Shown piece by piece: positions 49,461-58,131 of a DNA stretch of 64,000 nucleotides. The position numbers and the translations under genes are program-made. Source of the stretch: Streptomyces sp. NBC_00236 (GTDB lineage: Bacteria > Actinomycetota > Actinomycetes > Streptomycetales > Streptomycetaceae); assembly GCF_036195045.1 (NCBI RefSeq), contig NZ_CP108100.1:3286001-3350000 (forward strand), written 5' to 3'. Position 1 is the stretch's first letter; each line of letters starts with the position of its first letter. The notes under the pieces are model-generated. The model was not told the DNA's origin. It ran no database searches and saw only the letters and a program-made list of their open reading frames with translations.

Positions 49461-50696
49461 TCAGTACGAGGTCCGGGCCGCGCCGCGTTGCACCAGCTTC
49501 GGGCCGTAGGGCGCTGCGTCCAGCCACGCCCCCGCCTTCAGGCCGGCCGAGGCCACCGCGGCGGCCGCCCGTCGCCGCAGACGGACCGACCGGCGTTCCG
49601 CCAGCATGTGTTCGAGAGCCGCACTGGCGCAGGCACGGTTGTAGACGGCGGCCTCCTTGCGTTCGTCGGCGAACCGGACGATCTCCGCCTGGGCCTCGGC
49701 GGGACCCTGCGCCGACAGCGCCGCCCCGACGGCCCGCACCGCCCGGACCGCGTCGGGGATGCTGGAGTTCATGCCCCGCGCACCGAACGGTGCGAACAGG
49801 TGCGAGGCCTCCCCCGTCAGCAGGACCCGGCGGTGGGTGTCCGTGAAGGTGGCCGCCACCTGCTGGGCGAAACGGTAGGTGGACACCCAGCGCACCCGTT
49901 CCCCGTACGACTCGGGCATCACCCGGGGGATCCACCGCCGCAGCCCCTCGGGCGAGATGTACTGCTCGGGGTCGTCGTTCACCAGGAGGTTGAGGTCGAC
50001 CCGCCAGCCGCCGGCGAACGGGACGATCAGGACGTTGCGGCCGCCGGCCCCCGGGTGGTGGTAGTGGAAGACCCGCTCGATGGGCAACGGGTGCGCGGGG
50101 TCGTCGTCCAGGTCCACCACCACGAAGGTGTTCCGTGAACGCGGACCCTCCAGCGGACTGCCGATGGCGGACCGCAGCGGCGAGCGCGACCCGTCGGCGG
50201 CGATCACGTACTCCGCCTGCCACTCCTTGCCCGAGGAGTCCACCAGCCGTACACCGTCCGGGCCGCTGTGCGCCGAGGCCACCTCCACGCCCCAGTGGAA
50301 TTCCACCCCCTGCTTCTCGCAGGCCGTGGCCATCAGGTCCTCCGTCTGCACCTGCGGCAGGCTGGTGAACGGCGGCAGGCCCTCGCGGTGCAGCGGAGGA
50401 TAGGTGCGCGCGTATATCTCCCGCCCGGCCCAGAACGACCGCTTGGTGGACCACATCAGGCCACGGCCGGCGATCTCGTGGCCCAGTCCGGGACTGACCA
50501 GCTCCAGCTCGCGCAGTGACGCTCCGTGCAGGTACGCGGCGCGGCTGCCCGGCCGCACCGTGTCCTGGACGCGCTTGTCCAGGACCACCGCGGGCAGACC
50601 GGCCGCGCGCAGTGCCAGTGCGGCGCTGAGCCCGGCCGGGCCGGCGCCGACGACCAGGACGGGATGGCGGGAGGCCGGTCCGGTGCCGCTGTTCAT
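49461..50696 (-). CDS. FAD-dependent aromatic monooxygenase (hydroxylase)
   Basis: Flavoprotein hydroxylase of 411 residues, ATG 50696. The GxGxxG site is PVLVVGAGPAGLSAALALRAAGL, the DG motif is AADGSRSPLRSAI, and the second FAD motif TGEASHLFAPFGARGMNSSI has Glu where Asp is usual (GD to GE). MhpA/PHBH-like hydroxylases act on phenols with NAD(P)H. The start overlaps the upstream 85-residue gene. The FAD gene ends the coupled VOC-85aa-FAD trio. Confidence 0.9.
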   Translation of the reverse strand: MNSGTGPASRHPVLVVGAGPAGLSAALALRAAGLPAVVLDKRVQDTVRPGSRAAYLHGASLRELELVSPGLGHEIAGRGLMWSTKRSFWAGREIYARTYPPLHREGLPPFTSLPQVQTEDLMATACEKQGVEFHWGVEVASAHSGPDGVRLVDSSGKEWQAEYVIAADGSRSPLRSAIGSPLEGPRSRNTFVVVDLDDDPAHPLPIERVFHYHHPGAGGRNVLIVPFAGGWRVDLNLLVNDDPEQYISPEGLRRWIPRVMPESYGERVRWVSTYRFAQQVAATFTDTHRRVLLTGEASHLFAPFGARGMNSSIPDAVRAVRAVGAALSAQGPAEAQAEIVRFADERKEAAVYNRACASAALEHMLAERRSVRLRRRAAAAVASAGLKAGAWLDAAPYGPKLVQRGAARTSY

Positions 50697-50950
50697 GCTC
50701 CCGCCCCCTCGGCCAGGTGGACGACCTCGGGCGTGAAGGCGACGATGCGGCCGTCGAGGCCGCCGGTCAGCATGGCGTGCCACAGAGCGGGGCGCATTCC
50801 GGTCTCCTCGCGACGCAGGACCACTTCGCGGTCCTGGGTGGTCAACTTCAGGTAGTCGCCCGCCCGGTGGACGTCCATTCCGGCGGTCAGCGCGGTGCGG
50901 ACCACGGGTTCGAACTCCGGTACGTCGAGCACGTACACCGACACCGTCAT
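50693..50950 (-). CDS. Small protein of unknown function in hydroxylase operon
   Basis: Protein of 85 residues (ATG 50950). MTVSVYVLDVPEFEPVVRTAL and a beta-rich middle (YLKLTTQDREVVLRREETG, then RPALWHAM) look like a small alpha/beta sandwich. It overlaps genes on both sides by 4 bp (50947-50950 and 50693-50696), so equimolar expression with them is likely. It may be a subunit or chaperone of the VOC or hydroxylase protein. This is inference from position only. Confidence 0.75.
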   Translation of the reverse strand: MTVSVYVLDVPEFEPVVRTALTAGMDVHRAGDYLKLTTQDREVVLRREETGMRPALWHAMLTGGLDGRIVAFTPEVVHLAEGAGA

Positions 50951-51549
50951 GCGCCCGGCACCTCCGCGTTCTTGCGTATGAGCTCCGCCTTGCGCTGCCA
51001 GAGCGCCTGCGCCGAGGGCTGTGAGGACTCGGCGACGTCGGCGAGCGCGGCCAGGGTCAGTTCCGCGTCGCGGGAGTCGATCCCGGACATGTCGCGCAGC
51101 GGCCGGGTGATCTCCAGCTGGATTCCGTTGGGGTCGTCGAAGTAGATCGACTCGATCAGCTCGTGCCCCATCGGCCGGGTCACCCGGACGCCGTGCGCCT
51201 TGAGCCTGTCCCGCCACGCCAGGAGCTCCTCCTCCGTGTCGACGTGGAAGGCGACGTGGCGCGAGCGGTGCATCAGGTCGCTCGGCGGCTCCTCGTCGGG
51301 AAGGCCGAAGTAGTAGAAGAACGCGATCCGGTTCCCCCGGCCCATGTCGAAGAAGAAGTGCACGAAGTCCGGATAGTCCTCGGTGACCCAGCCCGTCGCC
51401 GTGATGGCGTGGACCAGGGGCATTCCAAGGGCCCGGGTGTAGAACTCATGGGTAGCGCGCGGCTTCCAGGTGACGAAGGCCAGGTGGTCGACGCCGTCCA
51501 GACGCAGTCCCGGCTCACGGGTCTGCGGGGGCGGTGATGCGCTCTGCAA
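50947..51549 (-). CDS. VOC family protein, possible extradiol dioxygenase
   Basis: Protein of 200 residues. TTG 51549 is chosen since GAGGAGG lies only 5 nt upstream and the family's N-terminal beta-strand follows. Vicinal-oxygen-chelate fold: DHLAFVTWKPR (His22), SRHVAFHVD (His) and QLEITRPLR (Glu) give the His-His-Glu metal triad in two repeats. A C-terminal tail (about 155-200) is helical. The pairing with an FAD hydroxylase suggests ring opening of a catechol-type intermediate, or a peroxide-type reaction, but no substrate is shown. Confidence 0.85.
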   Translation of the reverse strand: MQSASPPPQTREPGLRLDGVDHLAFVTWKPRATHEFYTRALGMPLVHAITATGWVTEDYPDFVHFFFDMGRGNRIAFFYYFGLPDEEPPSDLMHRSRHVAFHVDTEEELLAWRDRLKAHGVRVTRPMGHELIESIYFDDPNGIQLEITRPLRDMSGIDSRDAELTLAALADVAESSQPSAQALWQRKAELIRKNAEVPGA

Positions 51550-51609
51550 TGTTCCTCCTCGTTCACAGGGGCGGGACGGCAGGGACCGGCGCGCTGCCGG
51601 TGAGGCGGG

Positions 51610-53031
51610 TCAGCGAGCGGCGGAGGGCGTCTTCCCGCGCAGCCCCGTGCCGGTGATGAGAGCTCCGGCCAGCAGGGCCACGCCGGCGGCGACAAGGGCC
51701 CACCGGGTCCCGTCGGCGTTCGTCGAGGCGAGGTTGAGGATCACACCGAAGGCGGCGACACCCAGCGAGGCGCCCACCTGGCGTGCGGAGTTGAGAGCCC
51801 CCGCGCCGATTCCGGCGAGGTCGACCGGGATCGAGCTCGCCATCCCGGCCACCAGGGCGGGCAGGGCGAAGGAGATCCCGAACCCGAAGGCGAGCAGGCC
51901 CACCACGGTGACCGTGAGGTCGACGCCGGAGTTGCCGGTGAACGGCGCCTGGAGCAGCGCGCCGATCCCCATCAGGACGAAGCCGATGGTGGCGGGGCGG
52001 CGCGGGCCGATGCGGCCGACCAGCCGGCCGGTGTAGATCGGGTTGAACGCGGTCGGCAGCGTCAGCGGGAGAAAGGCGAGGCCGGCGCTGAAGGAGGAGT
52101 AGCCGCGGCTGTCCTGGAAGAACAGCGACAGGACGAACAGGAGCCCGGACAGACCGAAGTTGGCCAGCAGACCCGCCCCCAGCGCGGCCGAGAAGCCACG
52201 GCTGCGGAACATCCGCAGGGGGAGCATGGCCGCGTCACCGGCGCGCGACTCCGCGACGAGGAAGGCCACCACCGCGAGCGCCGCCAGCGCGAAGGCGATC
52301 AGCACGCCACCGTCCGACCAGCCCTTGGAGGGGCCCTCGATCAGGGCGTACACCAGCGCTGCCAGGGCGGTCACGCCGCTGAGCTGCCCGGTCAGGTCGA
52401 GGCCGCTGCGCTGCTTGCGCGCGGTCTCCGGGGCCAGCCGCAGGGTGATGACGAGGCTGGCCGCTGCCAGCGGCACGTTGATCAGGAAGATGGCGCGCCA
52501 CCCGACCGTGTCGGTCAGGACACCGCCCACCAGCGGGCCGGCGGCGAGCGCGGCGCCCGTGATGGCGGCCCAGGAACCGACCGCACGGGCTCGCTCGGAT
52601 GCGTCGGTGTACGCGTTGGTGATCACGGCCAGCGACGCCGGGAGCAGCAGCGCTCCCGCCACGCCGAGGGCCAGGCGCAGCACGACGAGCGCGTTGAGCG
52701 TCGTCGCCGCGGCCGAGACGCCGGAGAGCACTCCGAACGCCACGAGCCCCCAGAGGAAGATCCGGCGACCGCCGTACCGGTCCGACAGCCAGCCCGCCGT
52801 GAGCAGCAGCGCGGCGAAGGTGATGGTGTAGCCGTTGGTGACCCACTGGAGCCCGCTCAGCCCGATGTGCAGGTCGCGGGAGATGGCGGGGAGCGCGACC
52901 GAGACGATGGTCATGTCCAGCAGGACCATGAAGTAGCCGAGCGAAAGTCCTACCAGCAGAGTGCGCGAAGGCTTACCGGTCGGTTCCTCGCCGGTGACGG
53001 AAGCCCGCTGTGGTTCCGCCTGCGTTGCCAT
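51610..53031 (-). CDS. MFS transporter, DHA2 (14-TMS) family
   Basis: Drug:H+ antiporter of 473 residues, ATG 53031 after GAGGAG. Motif A is GWLSDRYGGRR (position ~75) and motif D1-like MVLLDMTIVSVALPAISRDL lies at the N-terminus. Fourteen hydrophobic helices are visible. It lies between the VOC genes and a divergent LysR gene, so it probably exports the cluster product or takes up its substrate under LysR control. Confidence 0.93.
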   Translation of the reverse strand: MATQAEPQRASVTGEEPTGKPSRTLLVGLSLGYFMVLLDMTIVSVALPAISRDLHIGLSGLQWVTNGYTITFAALLLTAGWLSDRYGGRRIFLWGLVAFGVLSGVSAAATTLNALVVLRLALGVAGALLLPASLAVITNAYTDASERARAVGSWAAITGAALAAGPLVGGVLTDTVGWRAIFLINVPLAAASLVITLRLAPETARKQRSGLDLTGQLSGVTALAALVYALIEGPSKGWSDGGVLIAFALAALAVVAFLVAESRAGDAAMLPLRMFRSRGFSAALGAGLLANFGLSGLLFVLSLFFQDSRGYSSFSAGLAFLPLTLPTAFNPIYTGRLVGRIGPRRPATIGFVLMGIGALLQAPFTGNSGVDLTVTVVGLLAFGFGISFALPALVAGMASSIPVDLAGIGAGALNSARQVGASLGVAAFGVILNLASTNADGTRWALVAAGVALLAGALITGTGLRGKTPSAAR

Positions 53032-53199
53032 GTGTTTCTCCTCGTTTTCAGAATCGGTCTTTCCGTCGCCGAAGCCGGCTCGTCGGGACGGAGTCTTCAT
53101 TCAAGCGGAGGCGGAAGCGGAATTGACGGTGGTGACGGAGGGAATACCCTATGGGTGACATCGGCACGGCCGATGGTTCAGCAACTGGGGGGCAGAAGC

Positions 53200-54075
53200 A
53201 TGGAGTTGCGGCATCTCCGGACGTTCGAAACAGTGGCCCGGACACTGAGCGTCACGCAGGCGGCCCGTGAACTGCACTACGCACAGTCCAGCGTGAGCGA
53301 TCAAATTCAGTCGTTGGAGCGTGAATTGGGCGTCGACCTGCTCGACAGGTCGCAGCGAAGGGTTCGGCTCACCGCACAGGGTGCGGTGCTGTCGGAGTAC
53401 ACCGACCGAATCCTCAAGCTTCTGGAGGAGACCCGGTGGGCGGTCTCCAGGCCCGGTTCGGAACTGGCCATCGGCACACTGGAGACCGTGGGGCTGCACC
53501 TGCTGCCGACCGTTCTCTCGTCCTACCGTTCGCTCTACCCGCAGGCCCGGGTGCGGGTGGGCCAGGACAGTCGCGGCGAGCTGTACAAGGCGGTACGCCG
53601 GGGCGACCTGGACCTCTGCCTCACCTTCGGCGACCCGCCCGCCGACGCGGGACTGCGCTTCGAGACCCTGGCGGAACAGCCACTGGTCGTCATCGTGCCT
53701 CCGGACCACCACCTCGCCGAACGCGGTCGCGCCGGCTTGCACGAGCTGGTGGCGGAACCCTTCCTCGCCACCGAGCGGGGATGCGGATTCCGCGAGATGT
53801 ACGACAGCACCTTCGGCTCGGCGCCGTCGAAGGAACCGATCGCGGAGGTCTCCGGCATCGGCACCCTGGGCGCGTGCGTGGCGGCCGGGATGGGCTGCGC
53901 GCTGCTCCCGCTGATCTCGGTGCGCGGACAGGCCGACCGGGGCGAGGTGGCCGTCGTGGAGATCGGCGACACCGACCTGCGCACCACGGTGACCATGACG
54001 TGGCTCGACCGCAATTCCACGAACCCCAGCCTGGCCGGCTTCCAGGCGGTGCTGCGCGAGCAACTGGGCGGCTGA
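53200..54075 (+). CDS. LysR-type transcriptional regulator
   Basis: Regulator of 291 residues. ATG 53200 follows GGGGG by 7-8 nt. HTH: HLRTFETVARTLSVTQAARELHYAQSSVSDQIQSLERELGVDLLDRSQRRVRLT. The effector domain has VSGIGTLGACVAAGMGCALLP. It is divergent from the MFS gene, with 168 bp between containing ATACCC-TAT-GGGTGA (about 53142-53157), a possible LysR/repressor site. It converges on the ligase gene with a 17-bp gap. Confidence 0.93.
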   Translation: MELRHLRTFETVARTLSVTQAARELHYAQSSVSDQIQSLERELGVDLLDRSQRRVRLTAQGAVLSEYTDRILKLLEETRWAVSRPGSELAIGTLETVGLHLLPTVLSSYRSLYPQARVRVGQDSRGELYKAVRRGDLDLCLTFGDPPADAGLRFETLAEQPLVVIVPPDHHLAERGRAGLHELVAEPFLATERGCGFREMYDSTFGSAPSKEPIAEVSGIGTLGACVAAGMGCALLPLISVRGQADRGEVAVVEIGDTDLRTTVTMTWLDRNSTNPSLAGFQAVLREQLGG

Positions 54076-54092
54076 CCGCGGGCCGCACCCGG

Positions 54093-55934
54093 TCACGGCC
54101 GGGCCTGCTGCGGCTGGGGTGCCTGCGGCGCGGACCGCGGACCCGGTGCGGGAGCGGGCACGGCGGTCCGCGGTGCGGGCGCGGCCGGGGTGCGGGGGCC
54201 CGCGAGCGGTGGCAGGGGGATCGCCCTCAGCCGGGAGCGGGCGATCTTGCCGGTGACCGTGGTCGGCAGCGTCTCCACGATCACGAGCTGCTCAGGCAGC
54301 TTGTACGTGGCCAGCCCCTTGGCCGCCAGATGGGCGGTCACCTCGCCCAGGGTCAGACCGCCGGCGCCTTCACGGAGCGCGGCCACCAGACAGGAGCGCT
54401 GGCCCAGGCGCGGATCCGGCCGCCCCAGCACCGCGTGCTGAGCCAGTTGCGGCAGGTCGTTGAGCAGCTCCTCCACCTCCAGCGCGCTGAACTTCAGCCC
54501 GCCCCGGTTGATCAGCTCGTCGGCGCGCCCCCGGTAGCTGACCGAGCCGTCCGGGTTGAGCGCCGCCAGGTCCCCGGAGCGGAGCCAGCCGTCGCCGGTG
54601 AGCGCGGCCCGGGTCAGCTCCGGGGCGCCGTGGTATCCGCGGAACATGTACGGACTGCGGTACTGCAGCTCGCCGGCCCTGCCCTGCGCGGCCGGGGCAC
54701 CTTCGCGGTCCACCACTCTGACCTCCGCGCCGGACACCGGCCGCCCTATGGTCGACGCCGCTTCGGGCGCGTCACCGGGGCGGGTGCAGGTGCCCGCGCC
54801 GATCTCCGTCATCCCCCACTGCACGATGAGGCGGGCGCCCAGTGTGCGGCGTACGTCGTCGGCCAGTTCGCGGGGCACGGGCGCGCCGCCGGTGCGTACC
54901 TCCCGCAGGTCGGCCAGGTCACCGGGGTCGTACGCCTCCTCCTTCTTCTTCCCCTCCTCCGCCTCTTCCTTCTCCTTCAACACGGCCAGTACGTCGCGCA
55001 GTTGGGCCGGGACCGCGAAGGCGGCGGTCGCCGAGGCGGCACGCAGGGTCTCCAGGAAGCGTCGCGCGTCCCACCCCTCGAAGAGGCCGACGCGCCCCCC
55101 GGTGACCAGCGCCAGGTGCACCGAGAGCAGACCGAAGGCATGGCTGAGCGGGCTCGCGGAGACGATCGTGTCCGTCGCGCCGAGGCCGCCGTCCCGTGCC
55201 ACGGCTGCCGCGTTGCCGAGGAGCCCGGCATGGCTGTGCACACAGAGTTTGGGTCGCTGGGACGTCGTTCCGGAGGAAGCGAGAAGCATCAGCGGAGCGT
55301 CCGGCCCCTGCGGGCGGCCCACCGGCGTATGGGCCGCGTCCGGCCCCTGCGGGCGGCCCACCGGCGTATGGGCCGCGTCCGGCCCCTGCGGGCAGCCCAC
55401 CGGCGCCCCCGCCGGTTCCGGTGCCTCGTCCAGCAACTCGGCCGAGTCCCGGAGCCCGGGCGTCTGCGGCCGGGGCGCACCGGTAGCCGGCGACTCGCCG
55501 GAGGAGACCCAGACGTGCCGCAGGGACGGGCAGTGTTCGCGCAGCGCGAGCAGGTCGCCCACACGGTCCCGGCCACGGTGTGAACCGCGTGCCACCAGCG
55601 CGACGGCCTCGGACTGACCCAGCAGTGAACGGACCTCGTGGGCCCCGTAGCCGGCGTGCAGGGGCAGCAGCAGGACGCCCAGCCGGGCGGTGGCCGCGTG
55701 CAGCACCACCAGCTCCCAGCAGTTGGGCAGTTGGGCCGCCAGGACCTCACCGGCTCGCAGCCCCCACCGGGCCAGCGCCCCGGCGGTCCGCTCGGCCTGG
55801 ACCCGGCAGTCGCGCCAGGTCCGCCAGCGGGTTCCGTCCCACACGGCAGGTCCCGTGCCACGGGCCGCGGCACGCTCCAGAGCTTCGGTGAACGTCAGAA
55901 GCATGGTCGTCGATTCCGGGTGGGGAGTGCTCAC
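54093..55934 (-). CDS. Acyl-AMP ligase / acyl-CoA synthetase-like (ANL superfamily)
   Basis: Adenylating enzyme of 613 residues, GTG 55934 after GGAGG. A3 core motif LASSGTTSQRPK, A5 GMTEIGAG, A7 SGDLAALN, A8 YRGRADELINRGG and A10 TVTGKIAR with the catalytic Lys are all present. It activates a carboxylate, aromatic or fatty, perhaps without CoA. Two insertions are unusual: a tandem PVGRPQGPDA-type repeat near residues 175-215 and a Lys/Glu tract (KEKEEAEEGKKKEEA) near 325. No carrier protein is nearby. Confidence 0.93.
   Translation of the reverse strand: MSTPHPESTTMLLTFTEALERAAARGTGPAVWDGTRWRTWRDCRVQAERTAGALARWGLRAGEVLAAQLPNCWELVVLHAATARLGVLLLPLHAGYGAHEVRSLLGQSEAVALVARGSHRGRDRVGDLLALREHCPSLRHVWVSSGESPATGAPRPQTPGLRDSAELLDEAPEPAGAPVGCPQGPDAAHTPVGRPQGPDAAHTPVGRPQGPDAPLMLLASSGTTSQRPKLCVHSHAGLLGNAAAVARDGGLGATDTIVSASPLSHAFGLLSVHLALVTGGRVGLFEGWDARRFLETLRAASATAAFAVPAQLRDVLAVLKEKEEAEEGKKKEEAYDPGDLADLREVRTGGAPVPRELADDVRRTLGARLIVQWGMTEIGAGTCTRPGDAPEAASTIGRPVSGAEVRVVDREGAPAAQGRAGELQYRSPYMFRGYHGAPELTRAALTGDGWLRSGDLAALNPDGSVSYRGRADELINRGGLKFSALEVEELLNDLPQLAQHAVLGRPDPRLGQRSCLVAALREGAGGLTLGEVTAHLAAKGLATYKLPEQLVIVETLPTTVTGKIARSRLRAIPLPPLAGPRTPAAPAPRTAVPAPAPGPRSAPQAPQPQQARP
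55297..55405. repeat. 39-bp in-frame tandem repeat in ligase gene
   Basis: GCGTCCGGCCCCTGCGGGC begins at 55297, 55336 and 55375 (offset 39 bp, exactly 13 codons). The protein repeat lies just before the A3 loop. The third copy decays after about 30 bp. Confidence 0.9.
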
Positions 55935-56500
55935 GAGGATCCTCCGTCTACGGCAGAACGAACGTACGCCGACTTGCCGACACGGATTCTGGGCTGCGGG
56001 AGAAGGAATCGTCCAGGGAACCCCTCATAAATATTCGTAATGCTGGCCGGCCGGTCCGAACGATAACCAATCCTTATCCGGCGGCCGATTACCGGTAGCG
56101 GCCCCGGTTTTCGCCCGGCGCCACTCCGGTGTTCGCGTCGGCCGATCCGTCGCATCGGCTGGGCCGAACGATTCCGCTGCCGTCCAGAAGACGGGTGCCC
56201 TACTGCGCCGTCGCCCTCCTGCCTGCGCTTCCGCGGGATCGTATCGGTAAGAAATCTCAATGAAGACGGGCCGGAATCCACCTTGGACGTCCCTGCGTCC
56301 GGCTGCCGCATAGCCGTTCGGTGGGGCCGATGGATGCCATCGAAAAGATCGAACCATCGCATTTACCCAGGACATCCGCTACGTTTCCGGGGCCCGCTCA
56401 TTTCCGTTCGCGTCATTCTTCATTTCGCGACCACAGGTGGGCTTGCTGAGCGAATGAGAACCACCCCAGAATGTCGACGGCCCCGACACAGGAGGTATCG
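55935..56500. promoter_or_regulatory. 566-bp divergent promoter region of the biosynthetic genes
   Basis: Separates the ligase gene (minus strand) from the 56501 gene. It contains an AT-rich patch near 56025-56055 (CATAAATATTCG) and the inverted repeat CGATGG-ATG-CCATCG at 56328-56342. Both are candidates for regulator binding by the LysR proteins. No gene with ribosome site is seen. Confidence 0.45.
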
Positions 56501-57307
56501 ATGTCCGTTGCTCAGCCTTTCGGTAAAGCGAATGAACGCATGCGGTCGGCCGACGGAATGTCCGGCGAAAGCGCCTTCTCCGGCGCCGACCTGAGACGTC
56601 TCGCCGGCGCCGTCGGCGATGCCCGTTCCGCGTGGACGGCGTCGGCGTCGTCACTTCTCGAACAGGTGGGGCCCGGCGGCGATGCCCTCTCCCTGACCGA
56701 ACAGCACTGCGTCTTCGACCACTGCGCCGTGCTGCTCTTCCCGCGCACCCTCGACTCGGGCCTGCGCCACCTGGAACAGCAAGGGCTCGCACCACTGCCC
56801 ACCGTGCCGAGCACAGTGGTCCGCGGGAGACTGAGCGAGCGATACGGCCTCGACCCGGCGAAGTGCCGCGTCCACATCACGCGCCTGCGGCCGGAGTTAC
56901 CGGACGGCCGGCACCACGCCTCGGTCGAGGTGTTCCTCCTCCCCCGCGACGAAGCGGCCTTCGACGGGCGGATCGAGGAGTCCGAGGCCGCGCACGGCTT
57001 CGAGCAGCACACCGCGTTCGTGTGCGGCCGCCCGAGCGCGCCCGTACTCGAAAGTCTCGTCACCGCATGGCGCACCGAGGCCGGGCTCCTGTGGGAGGGC
57101 GGCGGCTACAACCCGCACGAGGGCCCGCAGGGTTCGACGGTCATGTACTTCGTACGCGACCACACCTGGCCCGCACGGCGACGGCGGTTCGAACTGCACT
57201 GCGCCGGCGACCTCCGGAAGTTCACCACCCACATCCCGCGCGACACCGAAGCCGTCCGCCACGCCTACACCGCGTGGCGCCGCACCGAGCACGCGGCTCA
57301 CCTCTGA
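56501..57307 (+). CDS. Unrecognised biosynthetic-cluster protein (possible metal- or heme-dependent oxygenase)
   Basis: Protein of 268 residues, ATG 56501 with GGAGGT 7 nt upstream. No family is firmly recognised. Notable segments are HCVFDHCAVLLF (about 78-89), GRHHASVEVFLLPRD (about 137-150), EQHTAFVCGRP, and a C-terminal VMYFVRDHTWPARRRRFELHCAGD. The clusters of His with Glu hint at a metal or heme centre, and the length would fit a heme-dependent tyrosine-hydroxylase-like protein, a low-confidence guess. The Leu codon TTA at 56897-56899 indicates bldA dependence. First gene of the operon with O-methyltransferase and DAHP synthase. Confidence 0.75.
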   Translation: MSVAQPFGKANERMRSADGMSGESAFSGADLRRLAGAVGDARSAWTASASSLLEQVGPGGDALSLTEQHCVFDHCAVLLFPRTLDSGLRHLEQQGLAPLPTVPSTVVRGRLSERYGLDPAKCRVHITRLRPELPDGRHHASVEVFLLPRDEAAFDGRIEESEAAHGFEQHTAFVCGRPSAPVLESLVTAWRTEAGLLWEGGGYNPHEGPQGSTVMYFVRDHTWPARRRRFELHCAGDLRKFTTHIPRDTEAVRHAYTAWRRTEHAAHL

Positions 57308-57371
57308 GCCCCGTCCCCGCCCCGGCTCTGTGTCCTTGCCCCGCCCCACCCCCCATCCTCAGGAGCACACT

Positions 57372-58070
57372 GTGTTGCGGAACGACACGCTGACCGCCAG
57401 GAACCTGGCCCTCACCCCCGAACTGCACGCCTACCTCCTCGACCAGGGCAGGATGACGCCCGACCCGGTCCTCGCCGAACTGATCGAGCACACCCACAAG
57501 GCGATACCCGACCAGGCGCACATGACGGTCGCGCCCGAGGAGGGCGCCCTGCTGACCTTCCTGGTACGGCTGCTGGGCGCCCGCAGCATCGTCGAGGTGG
57601 GCACCTTCACCGGGTACTCCTCGCTCTGTCTGGCCCGCGGCCTGGCGCCCGGCGGCTCGCTGATCACCTGCGACGTCTCCGCCGAATGGACCGCACTCGC
57701 CCGCGACTTCTGGGCCCGCGCCGGTGTCACCGACCGCATCGAACTACGGCTCGGCGACGCGCTGGACACCCTGCGCGCGATGCCCGCCGAACCCCATCTG
57801 GACCTGGCGTTCATCGACGCGGACAAGCCGGGCTACATCGGCTACTGGGAAGAGCTGGTTCCGCGGCTGCGGCCCGGCGGCCTCCTGCTCGTCGACAACA
57901 CACTCTTCAACGGCGAGGTCATCGACGACAAGCCCGCGCCGAAACCCGCCGCCGTCCGGGCGTTCAACGAGCACGCCCGCAAGGACGACCGCGTGCAACT
58001 GGTCATGCTGCCGCTCGCCGACGGCCTGACGATGGCCCGCCGGCTGCCGTCCGGCGAATTCCCCGCCTGA
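57372..58070 (+). CDS. O-methyltransferase, caffeoyl-CoA type (metal-dependent)
   Basis: SAM-dependent catechol-type O-methyltransferase of 232 residues, GTG 57372 with AGGAG upstream. SAM motif IVEVGTFTGYSSLCLARGL and metal ligands Asp in FIDADKPGY, Asp-Asn in LLVDNTLFNGEV are all present. It methylates one hydroxyl of adjacent phenols in free acids or CoA/ACP thioesters. The gene is 64 bp after the preceding stop. It provides the reason for the SAM supply genes downstream. Confidence 0.93.
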   Translation: MLRNDTLTARNLALTPELHAYLLDQGRMTPDPVLAELIEHTHKAIPDQAHMTVAPEEGALLTFLVRLLGARSIVEVGTFTGYSSLCLARGLAPGGSLITCDVSAEWTALARDFWARAGVTDRIELRLGDALDTLRAMPAEPHLDLAFIDADKPGYIGYWEELVPRLRPGGLLLVDNTLFNGEVIDDKPAPKPAAVRAFNEHARKDDRVQLVMLPLADGLTMARRLPSGEFPA

Positions 58071-58131
58071 TGGCGCACCACAGCGTGCACCGATCCCCAC
58101 GCCCGCAGCTCCGCCCGGCAGGAGGCCACAC

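Noticed and set aside
55931..56362. Minus-strand 143-residue frame in the divergent promoter region
   Set aside because: Atypical composition, no ribosome site, and it overlaps the ligase start region; more likely a chance frame.
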